A stretch of 64,000 nucleotides of DNA from positions 34,405 to 98,404 of the forward strand of contig CAZTJF010000017.1 of assembly GCA_964613805.1 (NCBI GenBank), written 5' to 3'. Both the position numbers and the translations under genes were made by a program. The stretch comes from XYD12-FULL-36-8 sp964613805 (GTDB lineage: Bacteria > Bacteroidota > Ignavibacteria > Ignavibacteriales > Ignavibacteriaceae). Below are positions 33,232 through 41,342 of this stretch, piece after piece (the stretch's first letter is position 1; every line of letters starts with the position of its first letter). Below the pieces are notes generated by a model. It had not been told where the DNA came from, did not search any database, and was given only the letters and a program-made list of their open reading frames with translations.

Positions 33232-35355
33232 ATGAAACGGTTACTAGTTCTTTTCGTTGTTTTTTTTACTGTGTTTTTTTCTTACACAATTATTGCTCAG
33301 GAAATGGGAGCGGTGAGGAAAGGTGTCTCGTTGAGTATTCCTGAAAAAGTTCAAGCTCCTTTGGGTCCGCCATTGGCTGCCGGAACATACACGGTTGGTA
33401 CCGGTGGAAATTTCCCAACAATTGATTCTGTTTTTAAGAAGCTAAGTGTAGATGGTGTCGCTGGTGCGGTTACTTTAGAATTAATAAATACTTTATATAC
33501 TGCACCAACAGATTCTTTCGGCTTTAAGTTGATAGGACCAATTCCTGGCGCGGGACCAACCAGCAGAGTCACGATAAAACCCGCTGCGAATAAAAATGTG
33601 GTTGTTGAGGGAACTGGTGGAACAACATTTTATTTGTTAAATACCAGCTATGTAACATTTGATGGTGTTAGCTTAACGGGAGCAACCACGCTAACAATTC
33701 ATACTCTAAAAAATGCTGCCTACTTATACAATGACGGTATAGATTTTCTGAATAATTCTGATCATAATGCTATGCAAAATATTATCTTTATTAACGAAGA
33801 TACCGACTATGGTAGCTCAGGTTGTTATTCATTACTAAATAGTACGACCACATCTGATAGTAATTTGATACAGAATAATTTTTTCAAAAAAGGGGGATAT
33901 GGAATTTATGTCTCTGCATATAATACAAGCTTAAGAGCTGTGGGTAATGTCATCAGAGGGAACAAACTAGGGTCGGAAGTCGATAGCTTGTTAGGTTGGG
34001 GAATTCAGGTAGAAAAATCACAAAATACTATAGTTGAGAATAATATTGTTCAAAACATAAAAATCACACCAACTAGCGGAGACATTCTTTTGGTAGGTAT
34101 AAATTCATATTATGGTGTAGGAAATATAATTCGTAACAATGTTGTTCACAATATTAAATCAACTGCAGGATATACTTGCACAGGAATATTATTGTCTGGT
34201 GGTTCCACTGCAGTTGGGAACAATAATCAAGTGTATAATAATATGGTTTATGATATTCAGAGTACATCCGCTCAACAATACAGTAGGGTTGCAGGAATAC
34301 AAATGTGGGATCAGAATAATCCGAAGATTTATTACAACTCTGTTTATTTATCAGGTAATGTTAATGGGACAAATCCTTATGGCTCTGCAGCTTTATATCT
34401 TTTTGCAACTTGCACAAATGTCGAAGCAAAAAATAATATTCTTGTAAATACTCGGAACGAAGTGCCTTACATTGCTAGCTGCATAAATATTGAGAACGCT
34501 GCAATTTTAACTTCAGATTATAATGACTTGTATTATGAACCTAGCACCTACAATTGCTTAGTGAGAGTTGGAATGACAAAATACAACACTTTGGCTAGTT
34601 GGCAGGCAACAGGCAAAGATATGCACAGCTATAATGAAATGCCGCACTTTGCCTCAACAGATTTACATCTTAATTGGGGATATACTACGATGATTGATGG
34701 ACACGCAACTCCAATTGCTGGCATTACAACAGACTTTGACGGCGAACCGCGCAATGCTCTCACTCCAGACATCGGTGCAGATGAAGGTGTAGTAGTTCCA
34801 GTTGAACTCACATCCTTCACAGCAAACGCATATGGTAAAGAAGTAACACTTAACTGGTCAACTGCAACAGAGCTAAACAATTACGGATTTGAAGTACAGC
34901 GCAAAGCACTTGGCGGTGACTTTGCTACAGTTGCATTTGTTAAGGGACAAGGCACAACAACTCAGCAAAACCAATACAGCTTTGAGGATAAAAATTTGGA
35001 TGAGGGAAAATACTTCTACCGTCTCAAACAAATGGATTACGGTGGACAATTCTCTTACTCACAAATTGTCGAGGTTGATGTGAGAATGTTAGACAATTAC
35101 ACACTCGAGCAGAACTATCCAAATCCATTCAATCCCACAACAACAATTGGTTATGTTCTACAAGAGAAGAGTAATGCAAAATTAACAATGCTCAACTCGC
35201 TTGGAGAAGAAATAGCAGTGCTTGTAAATGAAGAGCAAGATAAAGGATATCACAAAGTTGTGTTCGACGCTTCGAAATTATCAAGCGGAGTGTATTTCTA
35301 TAAACTAACCGCAGGTAATTTTATTTCGACACGTAAAATGTTATTAATCAAGTGA
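33232..35355 (+). CDS. secreted parallel beta-helix protein with T9SS sorting domain
   Basis: 707 residues. Signal peptide (MKRLLVLFVVFFTVFFSYTIIA), then GTYTVGTGGNFPTIDSVFKKL, which is the typical opening of right-handed beta-helix proteins. Many short N/V-rich coils follow (VRGNKL-like, VENNIVQNI, IRNNVVHNI, VYNNMVYDI, IYYNSVYLSG). A Fn3-like linker (ELTSFTANAYGKEVTLNWSTATELNNYGFEVQR, about 525-600) precedes the sorting domain (LEQNYPNPFNPTTT ... FISTRKMLLIK). Beta-helices are common in polysaccharide-active or adhesive proteins; no catalytic residues can be assigned. Its sorting domain is free of repeats, but heptamer units begin at its stop codon. A TCTCGGAGG site precedes the ATG. Confidence 0.85.
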   Translation: MKRLLVLFVVFFTVFFSYTIIAQEMGAVRKGVSLSIPEKVQAPLGPPLAAGTYTVGTGGNFPTIDSVFKKLSVDGVAGAVTLELINTLYTAPTDSFGFKLIGPIPGAGPTSRVTIKPAANKNVVVEGTGGTTFYLLNTSYVTFDGVSLTGATTLTIHTLKNAAYLYNDGIDFLNNSDHNAMQNIIFINEDTDYGSSGCYSLLNSTTTSDSNLIQNNFFKKGGYGIYVSAYNTSLRAVGNVIRGNKLGSEVDSLLGWGIQVEKSQNTIVENNIVQNIKITPTSGDILLVGINSYYGVGNIIRNNVVHNIKSTAGYTCTGILLSGGSTAVGNNNQVYNNMVYDIQSTSAQQYSRVAGIQMWDQNNPKIYYNSVYLSGNVNGTNPYGSAALYLFATCTNVEAKNNILVNTRNEVPYIASCINIENAAILTSDYNDLYYEPSTYNCLVRVGMTKYNTLASWQATGKDMHSYNEMPHFASTDLHLNWGYTTMIDGHATPIAGITTDFDGEPRNALTPDIGADEGVVVPVELTSFTANAYGKEVTLNWSTATELNNYGFEVQRKALGGDFATVAFVKGQGTTTQQNQYSFEDKNLDEGKYFYRLKQMDYGGQFSYSQIVEVDVRMLDNYTLEQNYPNPFNPTTTIGYVLQEKSNAKLTMLNSLGEEIAVLVNEEQDKGYHKVVFDASKLSSGVYFYKLTAGNFISTRKMLLIK

Positions 35356-35640
35356 AAGGTAAGACGTGAAAGGTGAAAAGCCTGCCCCAAATTTAGTTCG
35401 GGGTGAAAGGTGAAAGGGAACAAATGACTATCATTGAAAGATTATTAGCCCCGACTTTCAAGTCGGGGTAGATATAAGAAACGAAAATTTGGCTTTAGCC
35501 ACATAATTAGTTTGGGCTAAAGCCCTTATTGTTCTTTTGAATCATGATCCCCGCCATGAATGGCGGGGCTAATAAAAGAGTGAATGCAAAACCTGCGAGG
35601 TTTGCAAGGTGAAACCTCGGAGGTTTAGGAAACTAAATAA
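35352..35640 (+). repeat. cluster of heptamers and at least four palindromic repeats
   Basis: GTGAAAG, GTAAGAC, GTGAAAG, GTGAAAA run from 35352, overlapping the TGA stop of the beta-helix gene, and GTGAAAG units recur around 35400. Then come GCCCCGACTTTCAAGTCGGGG (about 35450), TTGGCTTTAGCCA with GGGCTAAAGCCC (about 35490-35525), CCCCGCCATGAATGGCGGGG (about 35549), and AAACCTGCGAGGTTT with AAACCTCGGAGGTTT (about 35590-35630). No gene is supported in this 320-nt gap. Confidence 0.85.
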
Positions 35641-35675
35641 ACGTAATTATTCATTAACCCTAAATAGGAGGAGTT

Positions 35676-37637
35676 ATGTTGAGTTATACGACATGTCACG
35701 ATACAATCGGGAAATCCCGCCTTTCTGCTTACAAGGCACACTTTGCGGGAAAAAAATTACTACAGTTCTTTCTTATTTCACTTTTCGTTCTGCAACCAAA
35801 TCTCTATCCGCAATCACCGATTGTTCAGCAGATTATAGATTCAGTGAAAATTGACTCTTTAATCTACTTTGTTCGGGAATTGTCTGGGGACGTGCCAACA
35901 ATTATTAATGGAACATCACAAACGATTTTATCTCGGCATAGCTATAAGCCTGGCAATGCCTTAGCAGAGGTTTATATCAAGCAAAAACTGGAATCTTTTG
36001 GATTACAAACAACAATTCAATCATTCAGTACAAGTGGAAATAATGTGATTGCAACTCAGATTGGCTCAATTTTCCCAAATAGGAAATTTATTTTATGTGC
36101 CCACTTTGATAATATGCCTCAAGGGCCAGTTGCACCCGGAGCCGATGATAATGCAAGCGGAACTGCTGCCATTATTGAAACTGCCAGAATATTCTCTCAA
36201 TATTCGTTCCCATTTACGATTATTTATGCTCTTTGGGACGAGGAGGAACAAGGTTTACTTGGGAGCTATTACTATGCAGAGCAAGCGGCAAATGCTGCTG
36301 ATTCAATTTTAGGGGTAATTAATTTGGATATGATTGCATACGACACTAACAATGATAATGTGTGCAATATCCATAATAGAGATATTGGGACATCAATTCC
36401 GCTTTATGATAAAATGATTTATGTAAATACCAAGTATGGAGTAGATCTTAATATTGTATCATATAATCCGGGAAGTACCTACAGTGATCATGCATGTTTC
36501 TGGTATTTTGATTTTGGAGCTGTTTTATTAATTGAAGACGGTAACAATTTTAATCAGTATTACCATACCATGAACGATTTAATACAATATTTTAATCAAC
36601 CTTATTTCCATAAAACTTCAAAGCTTGCACTGGGCACATTAGCTGATCTGGAAGTAAACTACTTCTATGGAAATATATTCCCCGAACATGGATATGTTGA
36701 TAAACCATATGCGCATCCAAATGCGGACACTGTTAAATTCATGACAAGGTTTTCGAGTTTATACAATCACCCTTTTACGGCTCAACTTATTTATATAAAT
36801 TCTGGCAGCACAGAGATAGATTCAACAATGCTTTTTGATGATGGACTACATAGTGATTCACTTGCCAATGATGGTATATATGGTGGATATATTTCCCCAA
36901 GACAAACAGAAGATATTTATTCTCTCAGCGCTAGTATGGTTGATATTGTGACTAATGAGTATATCAGTTCTCCGAAAATCTGCAGTTTCACGACCGCTGG
37001 ACCGATTAAATTAGACAGTACCCGGATTGTAAAAGGCATAACAAATTATTACAACTTGAGACCATTTGTTAGAAATGAAGGAACTGGATTTACTATTACA
37101 AATGCAAAGATACAATTGAAATGTGATGATCCTTGGGTATCTGGAGTAGCTGGCGCTATAGCAATTCCGCCAATTGCTCCAGGAGTAAGCGTTGGAGCTT
37201 CTTCATGGATAGCAGTGAGTTATTATGATTCAATCTTCCCCGGATATTTTAATCTAAAAGCTGATATAAGTGTTGACGGATGGACATATTGGACGGATTC
37301 CATAAGAATTAATGTAATAACAGGTTTAGAGGAGGAGGTTTCATTAACAACTGCATTCAAGCTTGAACAGAACTTCCCAAATCCATTCAATCCAAAAACC
37401 AGTATTCAGTATGCAGTAAGCAGTGGACAAAATGTTACGCTAAAAGTTTATGATGTTATTGGGAATGAAGTAGCAACTGTAGTAGATGAATACAAACCGG
37501 CTGGAAGATATGAAGTTGAATTCTCCGCCAGTGGCGGGCAGGAATCTGGAAACTGGAATCTGGCATCCGGAATATATTTCTACCAGTTGAAGGTGGGCTC
37601 GTTTATTGAAACTAAGAAAATGATCCTTCTGCGTTAG
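35676..37637 (+). CDS. secreted M28-family zinc aminopeptidase with T9SS sorting domain
   Basis: 653 residues. The M28 catalytic domain (about 60-330) has His143 (CAHFDN), Asp157 (PGADDNASG), the Glu cluster at 189-191 (WDEEEQG), Asp218 (NLDMIAYD) and His272 (SDHACF), the five expected zinc or catalytic positions. A beta-rich region follows, then the sorting domain (QNFPNPFNPKT ... IETKKMILLR), expanded at both repeat positions. AGGAGGAG precedes ATG 35676. The signal peptide (LLQFFLISLFVLQ) starts only at residue 28. The preceding 25 residues contain an inverted repeat (35715-35750), so the N-terminus may carry an inserted element. Confidence 0.88.
   Translation: MLSYTTCHDTIGKSRLSAYKAHFAGKKLLQFFLISLFVLQPNLYPQSPIVQQIIDSVKIDSLIYFVRELSGDVPTIINGTSQTILSRHSYKPGNALAEVYIKQKLESFGLQTTIQSFSTSGNNVIATQIGSIFPNRKFILCAHFDNMPQGPVAPGADDNASGTAAIIETARIFSQYSFPFTIIYALWDEEEQGLLGSYYYAEQAANAADSILGVINLDMIAYDTNNDNVCNIHNRDIGTSIPLYDKMIYVNTKYGVDLNIVSYNPGSTYSDHACFWYFDFGAVLLIEDGNNFNQYYHTMNDLIQYFNQPYFHKTSKLALGTLADLEVNYFYGNIFPEHGYVDKPYAHPNADTVKFMTRFSSLYNHPFTAQLIYINSGSTEIDSTMLFDDGLHSDSLANDGIYGGYISPRQTEDIYSLSASMVDIVTNEYISSPKICSFTTAGPIKLDSTRIVKGITNYYNLRPFVRNEGTGFTITNAKIQLKCDDPWVSGVAGAIAIPPIAPGVSVGASSWIAVSYYDSIFPGYFNLKADISVDGWTYWTDSIRINVITGLEEEVSLTTAFKLEQNFPNPFNPKTSIQYAVSSGQNVTLKVYDVIGNEVATVVDEYKPAGRYEVEFSASGGQESGNWNLASGIYFYQLKVGSFIETKKMILLR
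37399..37426 (+). repeat. heptamer repeats in sorting domain, position 1 (M28 gene)
   Basis: CCAGTAT, TCAGTAT, GCAGTAA, GCAGTGG, coding SIQYAVSSG. No change in domain length. Confidence 0.65.
37541..37568 (+). repeat. heptamer repeats in sorting domain, position 2 (M28 gene)
   Basis: GGAATCT, GGAAACT, GGAATCT, GGCATCC, coding ESGNWNLAS; preceded by GCCAGTGGCGGGC. Eight residues longer than unexpanded copies. Confidence 0.7.
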
Positions 37638-37817
37638 CATGTGATAAGGATAAAGATAATGATAGCAGTTAAGAAATAGCAATTTATTTTATAGTTGCTT
37701 TATCTTCATCCTGATCTTAATCATAATTTATTTTGTAAGCGATAATTCTTGCTCGTCAAATCTGTATTTTAATATCCATATTCTTAAAAATTTTCTTCAC
37801 CAAATTATTTTACGGTT

Positions 37818-39008
37818 ATGGAATGGTTAGTACTTCTCTGGTTACTCATAATTAATGGTGCTTTAGGCGGGCAATACATCCTTAATTGGATGGGCAATCA
37901 ACCTAAATTTACTGGAGGGAAACCTATAGATGTTTCACCAGGCGTTATGACGTGGTGGCGTGAACTTTCGAAGCTTGTTTGGGCACTCATTGCTGTTATA
38001 GTCGAAGTTATCAAGGGGAAGGAGATAAAATATCTTTGGCCCGGCATGATATCAATGATAACAATAATGATATGTGCTTTTACCGGAGTAATTGAAAACA
38101 TAGGATTTTTTTATTTACCGCGCTATTACTCACCTCATGTTTTTGCTCCATATGTTAATATCTATCTGGCATTTCTGCCGTTCTTCGGAAAGTTTTTATT
38201 CAATGCTCCAATCCGAAAAGAACACTGGTTCGGAGTTATACTTGTAGTATCAGGCTTAGCTATTCCGCACTTAGCACGGTTGAATTCGGTACATATAGAT
38301 TCAAAATCCTTTTTAGATGCCAATGGAATTTTATGGATTGTTATTATCAATTGCTGTTTGTGCTCGCAGCAAGTTTTGAATAATAAAACAGTTCAGACAG
38401 CTTTAGCAGGAGTCGGGCCCAATGCTCTGGTGGTCTGGCGTGAAATATGGAAAATGATATTTATCAGCACTGCTCTGTTTGCAATTCCAATTATTGGGAA
38501 TATTATTAATGCTCATTTACCGGAGAAGGTTGATTCATTAACCTTCGAAACCAGAGTACTATCAAAACTTGATGATGATAAAAAAGCTCAGCTTTTGGGT
38601 TTTTATCAGAAAGTTGAAAATGATTTTGTATTAAAAGAAAATTTATCAGATCAAGATATTTCTATTGTTAGAAAAATTGTTTCCAAGACAGATTACAACA
38701 GATTTTTCTCATTATTTGAGGGAACTATAATTCCCAATAATTGGCTGCCAATCTTATTCGTGATTGCAGCAGGTTTAACGGGATACATTTATAGCTTTGG
38801 ATTTTTCAAACTCTCAAAATTTGCTGCTCATTTTTGGGTACCGTACACAAATGTTTATCTCGCACTGCTTCCATTCATCATGATATTGTTTGGAAAAGAA
38901 GTCACTCTCTATCAAATCATTGGTGCAATTGTGGTAACTATTGGATTGATGATTGGTGTATCTGATTACAGCAAGCATAAAGTTGAAGAGATACAAAGAA
39001 AGAATTAG
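37818..39008 (+). CDS. EamA/DMT-like multi-helix membrane protein with internal duplication
   Basis: 396 residues, about ten hydrophobic segments in two similar halves. The repeat ends with FAPYVNIYLAFLPFFGKFLF, then HWFGVILVVSGLAI, in the first half. The matching elements in the second half are FWVPYTNVYLALLPFIMILFG, then YQIIGAIVVTIGLMIG. This is the arrangement of drug/metabolite transporters of the EamA type. An unusual soluble stretch of about 75 residues (about 235-310, charged) separates two helices in the second half. Substrate unknown. It has no operon partner. Confidence 0.65.
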   Translation: MEWLVLLWLLIINGALGGQYILNWMGNQPKFTGGKPIDVSPGVMTWWRELSKLVWALIAVIVEVIKGKEIKYLWPGMISMITIMICAFTGVIENIGFFYLPRYYSPHVFAPYVNIYLAFLPFFGKFLFNAPIRKEHWFGVILVVSGLAIPHLARLNSVHIDSKSFLDANGILWIVIINCCLCSQQVLNNKTVQTALAGVGPNALVVWREIWKMIFISTALFAIPIIGNIINAHLPEKVDSLTFETRVLSKLDDDKKAQLLGFYQKVENDFVLKENLSDQDISIVRKIVSKTDYNRFFSLFEGTIIPNNWLPILFVIAAGLTGYIYSFGFFKLSKFAAHFWVPYTNVYLALLPFIMILFGKEVTLYQIIGAIVVTIGLMIGVSDYSKHKVEEIQRKN

Positions 39009-39164
39009 ATTAAACAAATAATTAAAATAGATACGCCGGGTTTAAGTTTGTTATGATCGTTTTGGAATTCTAGCATCTCTTAAATTACTCAAATTGACCG
39101 CTTGTACTTTTAAACCGTTGTCTAAGCGACTCTTATAGAGAAACCGTTCTTAATTAATTAATTT

Positions 39165-39185
39165 TCGCAACCGTTAAGGTTGCGA
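39165..39185. repeat. palindromic repeat TCGCAACC-GTTAA-GGTTGCGA
   Basis: Perfect 8-bp arms in the gap between convergent genes (39009-39253). No T-run on the plus side, but it could stop transcription from either side. Confidence 0.6.
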
Positions 39186-39253
39186 CTACCAATTTTTCCA
39201 CAGTCTCCATCCATTGGATAAATCCTGCTGAAAACGAAAAATAAAACACTAAA

Positions 39254-40426
39254 TTATATCAATCCGCTTAAAAACTTATTTGCGGAAATGATTCTGACAT
39301 CTTCTCTAAGTATGTCTATTCCACTCTGTTTAACAACCTGGTAAACGAAAGGAATGTTAAGTCGTTCTTTAAAATAAGGTAGGTTTTTAGAAATGGCAGT
39401 ATCGGATAACTTAACCTCAACTGCAAACCAGGGTCTATTATCAATGGTTACTAAAAAATCAACTTCTTTTTTATCTACATTTCTGAGGTAATGTAAGTTA
39501 TTCCGATATCCTTCATGTTCATTCAAATAATTTGTAAATTTCAGTAAGTGTGAGCCGATTAAATTCTCAAATCTTGCTGCTTCATTTTCAACATCAGACC
39601 AATCAGTTAGAAATAGTTTAGCATCTTTTTTCAATGATCTGATTCTTTTTGATGCGTAAGGATAAATTCTAAAATGATAATAAAAGGATTCTAAGATGTT
39701 TAACCAACTTGTAATTGCGCGGTGACTAATTTCCAAATCTTCTCTGATAGAATTCAAAGACAATTGACTCGCTACTTTGGACGGTAGTAAATCTCCCAGT
39801 AATTTCATACTGTTTATGTCTCTAACATGTTCAAGGTCTCGTATATCTTCTCTGAACAACCTCTCAAGCTTTTCATTATGCCATCTTCGCAAAGTTCGAA
39901 TGTTTTGCTTGATGAGCGGTTCCGGGAATCCGCCAAATTGAAATAAAATTTCGAGATTATCTTGAGAAGACTGCGGATGAAAATTTAATTCCTTGAATGG
40001 CTCGAACTGATTTTTTATAAGTTCCATTTCAGCCAAAGAAAATGGATGAAGTGTATAGTAATGATATCTGCCTTGAAGCGAATCGCCGCTTTTTCTGTAA
40101 ACATTTAACCGAGCACTTCCGGTGACAAGTATCTTGTATTTGTCCTTGTGAACATCATAAATTCCTTTGATTAAATTTTTCCATTTTTTGAATTTATGAA
40201 TCTCATCAAAAATTAGTAATCCGTTTTCTCCAGGGAGTTCATTGGATGTTATTCTCTTTCTGTCAGGCTGATAATCCCAATTATAATATATCGAGTTGGG
40301 ATAATGCTGTGCAATTATTTCCTTTGCTAAAGTTGTTTTGCCAACTTGTCTTGCTCCGCCTATAAAGACCATCTTTTCGGAAAGGTCGGAAATAATGTTT
40401 TGTGTTAAATAACGTTTTTTTTGCAT
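39254..40426 (-). CDS. AAA-family ATPase with DUF4143 domain
   Basis: 390 residues from the ATG at 40426, where the family begins (MQKKRYLTQNIISDLSEK); the frame is open to TTG 40480 and another ATG sits at 40456. Walker A is GGARQVGKTTLAKE, Walker B is LLIFDEIHKFKKWK, and sensor I is ILVTGSARLNVYRKSGDSLQGRY. A winged-helix segment (about 245-280, SLNSIREDLEISHRAITSWLN) precedes the C-terminal DUF4143 nuclease-like part (KEVDFLVTIDNRPWFAVEVK, PD-(D/E)xK-like). The family is widespread in accessory DNA and has no settled function. Its promoter region holds three AGCAAAAAT copies. Confidence 0.85.
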   Translation of the reverse strand: MQKKRYLTQNIISDLSEKMVFIGGARQVGKTTLAKEIIAQHYPNSIYYNWDYQPDRKRITSNELPGENGLLIFDEIHKFKKWKNLIKGIYDVHKDKYKILVTGSARLNVYRKSGDSLQGRYHYYTLHPFSLAEMELIKNQFEPFKELNFHPQSSQDNLEILFQFGGFPEPLIKQNIRTLRRWHNEKLERLFREDIRDLEHVRDINSMKLLGDLLPSKVASQLSLNSIREDLEISHRAITSWLNILESFYYHFRIYPYASKRIRSLKKDAKLFLTDWSDVENEAARFENLIGSHLLKFTNYLNEHEGYRNNLHYLRNVDKKEVDFLVTIDNRPWFAVEVKLSDTAISKNLPYFKERLNIPFVYQVVKQSGIDILREDVRIISANKFLSGLI

Positions 40427-40475
40427 GAAATTTCCACTTTTTGTTGTGGAAAACATACTTAATGTTTTGCCTATA

Positions 40476-40516
40476 AGCAAAAATATTCGCTATAATTTTT
40501 GCTTTAAAGCAAAAAT
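40476..40516. promoter_or_regulatory. triple AGCAAAAAT repeat with 22-bp palindrome, likely operator
   Basis: AGCAAAAAT at 40476-40484, its complement ATTTTTGCT at 40495-40503, and AGCAAAAAT again at 40508-40516. The last two form a perfect 22-bp palindrome centred on TTTAAA. It lies in the divergent promoter region of the DUF4143 ATPase and the NAD-binding gene, just upstream of the ATPase start. Confidence 0.55.
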
Positions 40517-40617
40517 AGTAGGAGTAATTTTAGGATGAACAGAGTAACTAAGTTTGTAATGCTAAAAAAATTATCTGAAATGATAATGCTTTCAAAAACG
40601 AGGTTTAAAGGGTAACC

Positions 40618-41268
40618 ATGAAAACTGCAATAATAATAGGTGCTACAGGATTAGTTGGAAGCCAATTAACTGATAGACTCTTAAGTGATAACCGATACAA
40701 TCTTGTAAAAATATTTGTTCGCAAATCAATGGGTATAAATCATCCCAAGCTCGAGGAACATGTTGTTGATTTTGATAAGTTCAAAACCTGGAGACATGAA
40801 ATTTTTGGTGATGAACTTTTTTCTGCAATGGGAACGAAGATAAAAAAAGCCGGAAGCAAAGAGGCACAATATAAAATTGATTTTACGTATCAATTTGAAT
40901 TTGCAGAAGCGGCATCTGAAAATGGAGTTGAAAAATATTTGCTGGTTTCTTCTGCTGGGGCCAATGTTAAGTCACGAAATTTTTATTTGAGAATGAAAGG
41001 TGAACTCGATGAAAAAGTGGCTGAAATTCCTTTTAAACAAATAAATATTTTTAGACCATCAATTCTTGCTGGAGAAAGAAAAGAAAGACGAAGAGGAGAA
41101 CAAATCGGAATTTCCGTAATTAAGTTTTTTGCTCAAATAATTCCACCGCTAAGAAAGTACCGACCGATTGAAGCAGCTATAGTTGCTGAAGCAATGATTA
41201 AAGTTGCAAACCAGACTAATCAATCAAAAATAATGGTCTATGAGCTAGATAAAATCTTCCAAATTTAG
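40618..41268 (+). CDS. NAD(P)-binding Rossmann protein, HTATIP2/TIP30-like
   Basis: 216 residues of the atypical short-chain dehydrogenase class. The Gly-rich loop is GATGLVGSQL. FSAMGTKIKKAGSKEAQYKIDF and ASENGVEKYLLVSSAGANVKSRNFYLRMKGELDE (Ser with YxxxK-like Tyr/Lys) match the oxidoreductase HTATIP2-like family, followed by FRPSILAGERKERRRGE. Cofactor binding is likely; the substrate is unknown. A TAAGTTTG -7-like element lies at 40549-40556. It is convergent with typA. Confidence 0.85.
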   Translation: MKTAIIIGATGLVGSQLTDRLLSDNRYNLVKIFVRKSMGINHPKLEEHVVDFDKFKTWRHEIFGDELFSAMGTKIKKAGSKEAQYKIDFTYQFEFAEAASENGVEKYLLVSSAGANVKSRNFYLRMKGELDEKVAEIPFKQINIFRPSILAGERKERRRGEQIGISVIKFFAQIIPPLRKYRPIEAAIVAEAMIKVANQTNQSKIMVYELDKIFQI

Positions 41269-41342
41269 AATTTGGGTGATTTAGATATGCCAGAATTCAG
41301 GTCGCTTAGATCGTTTTAAAAATCTAGCTTATCGTAAATTAT

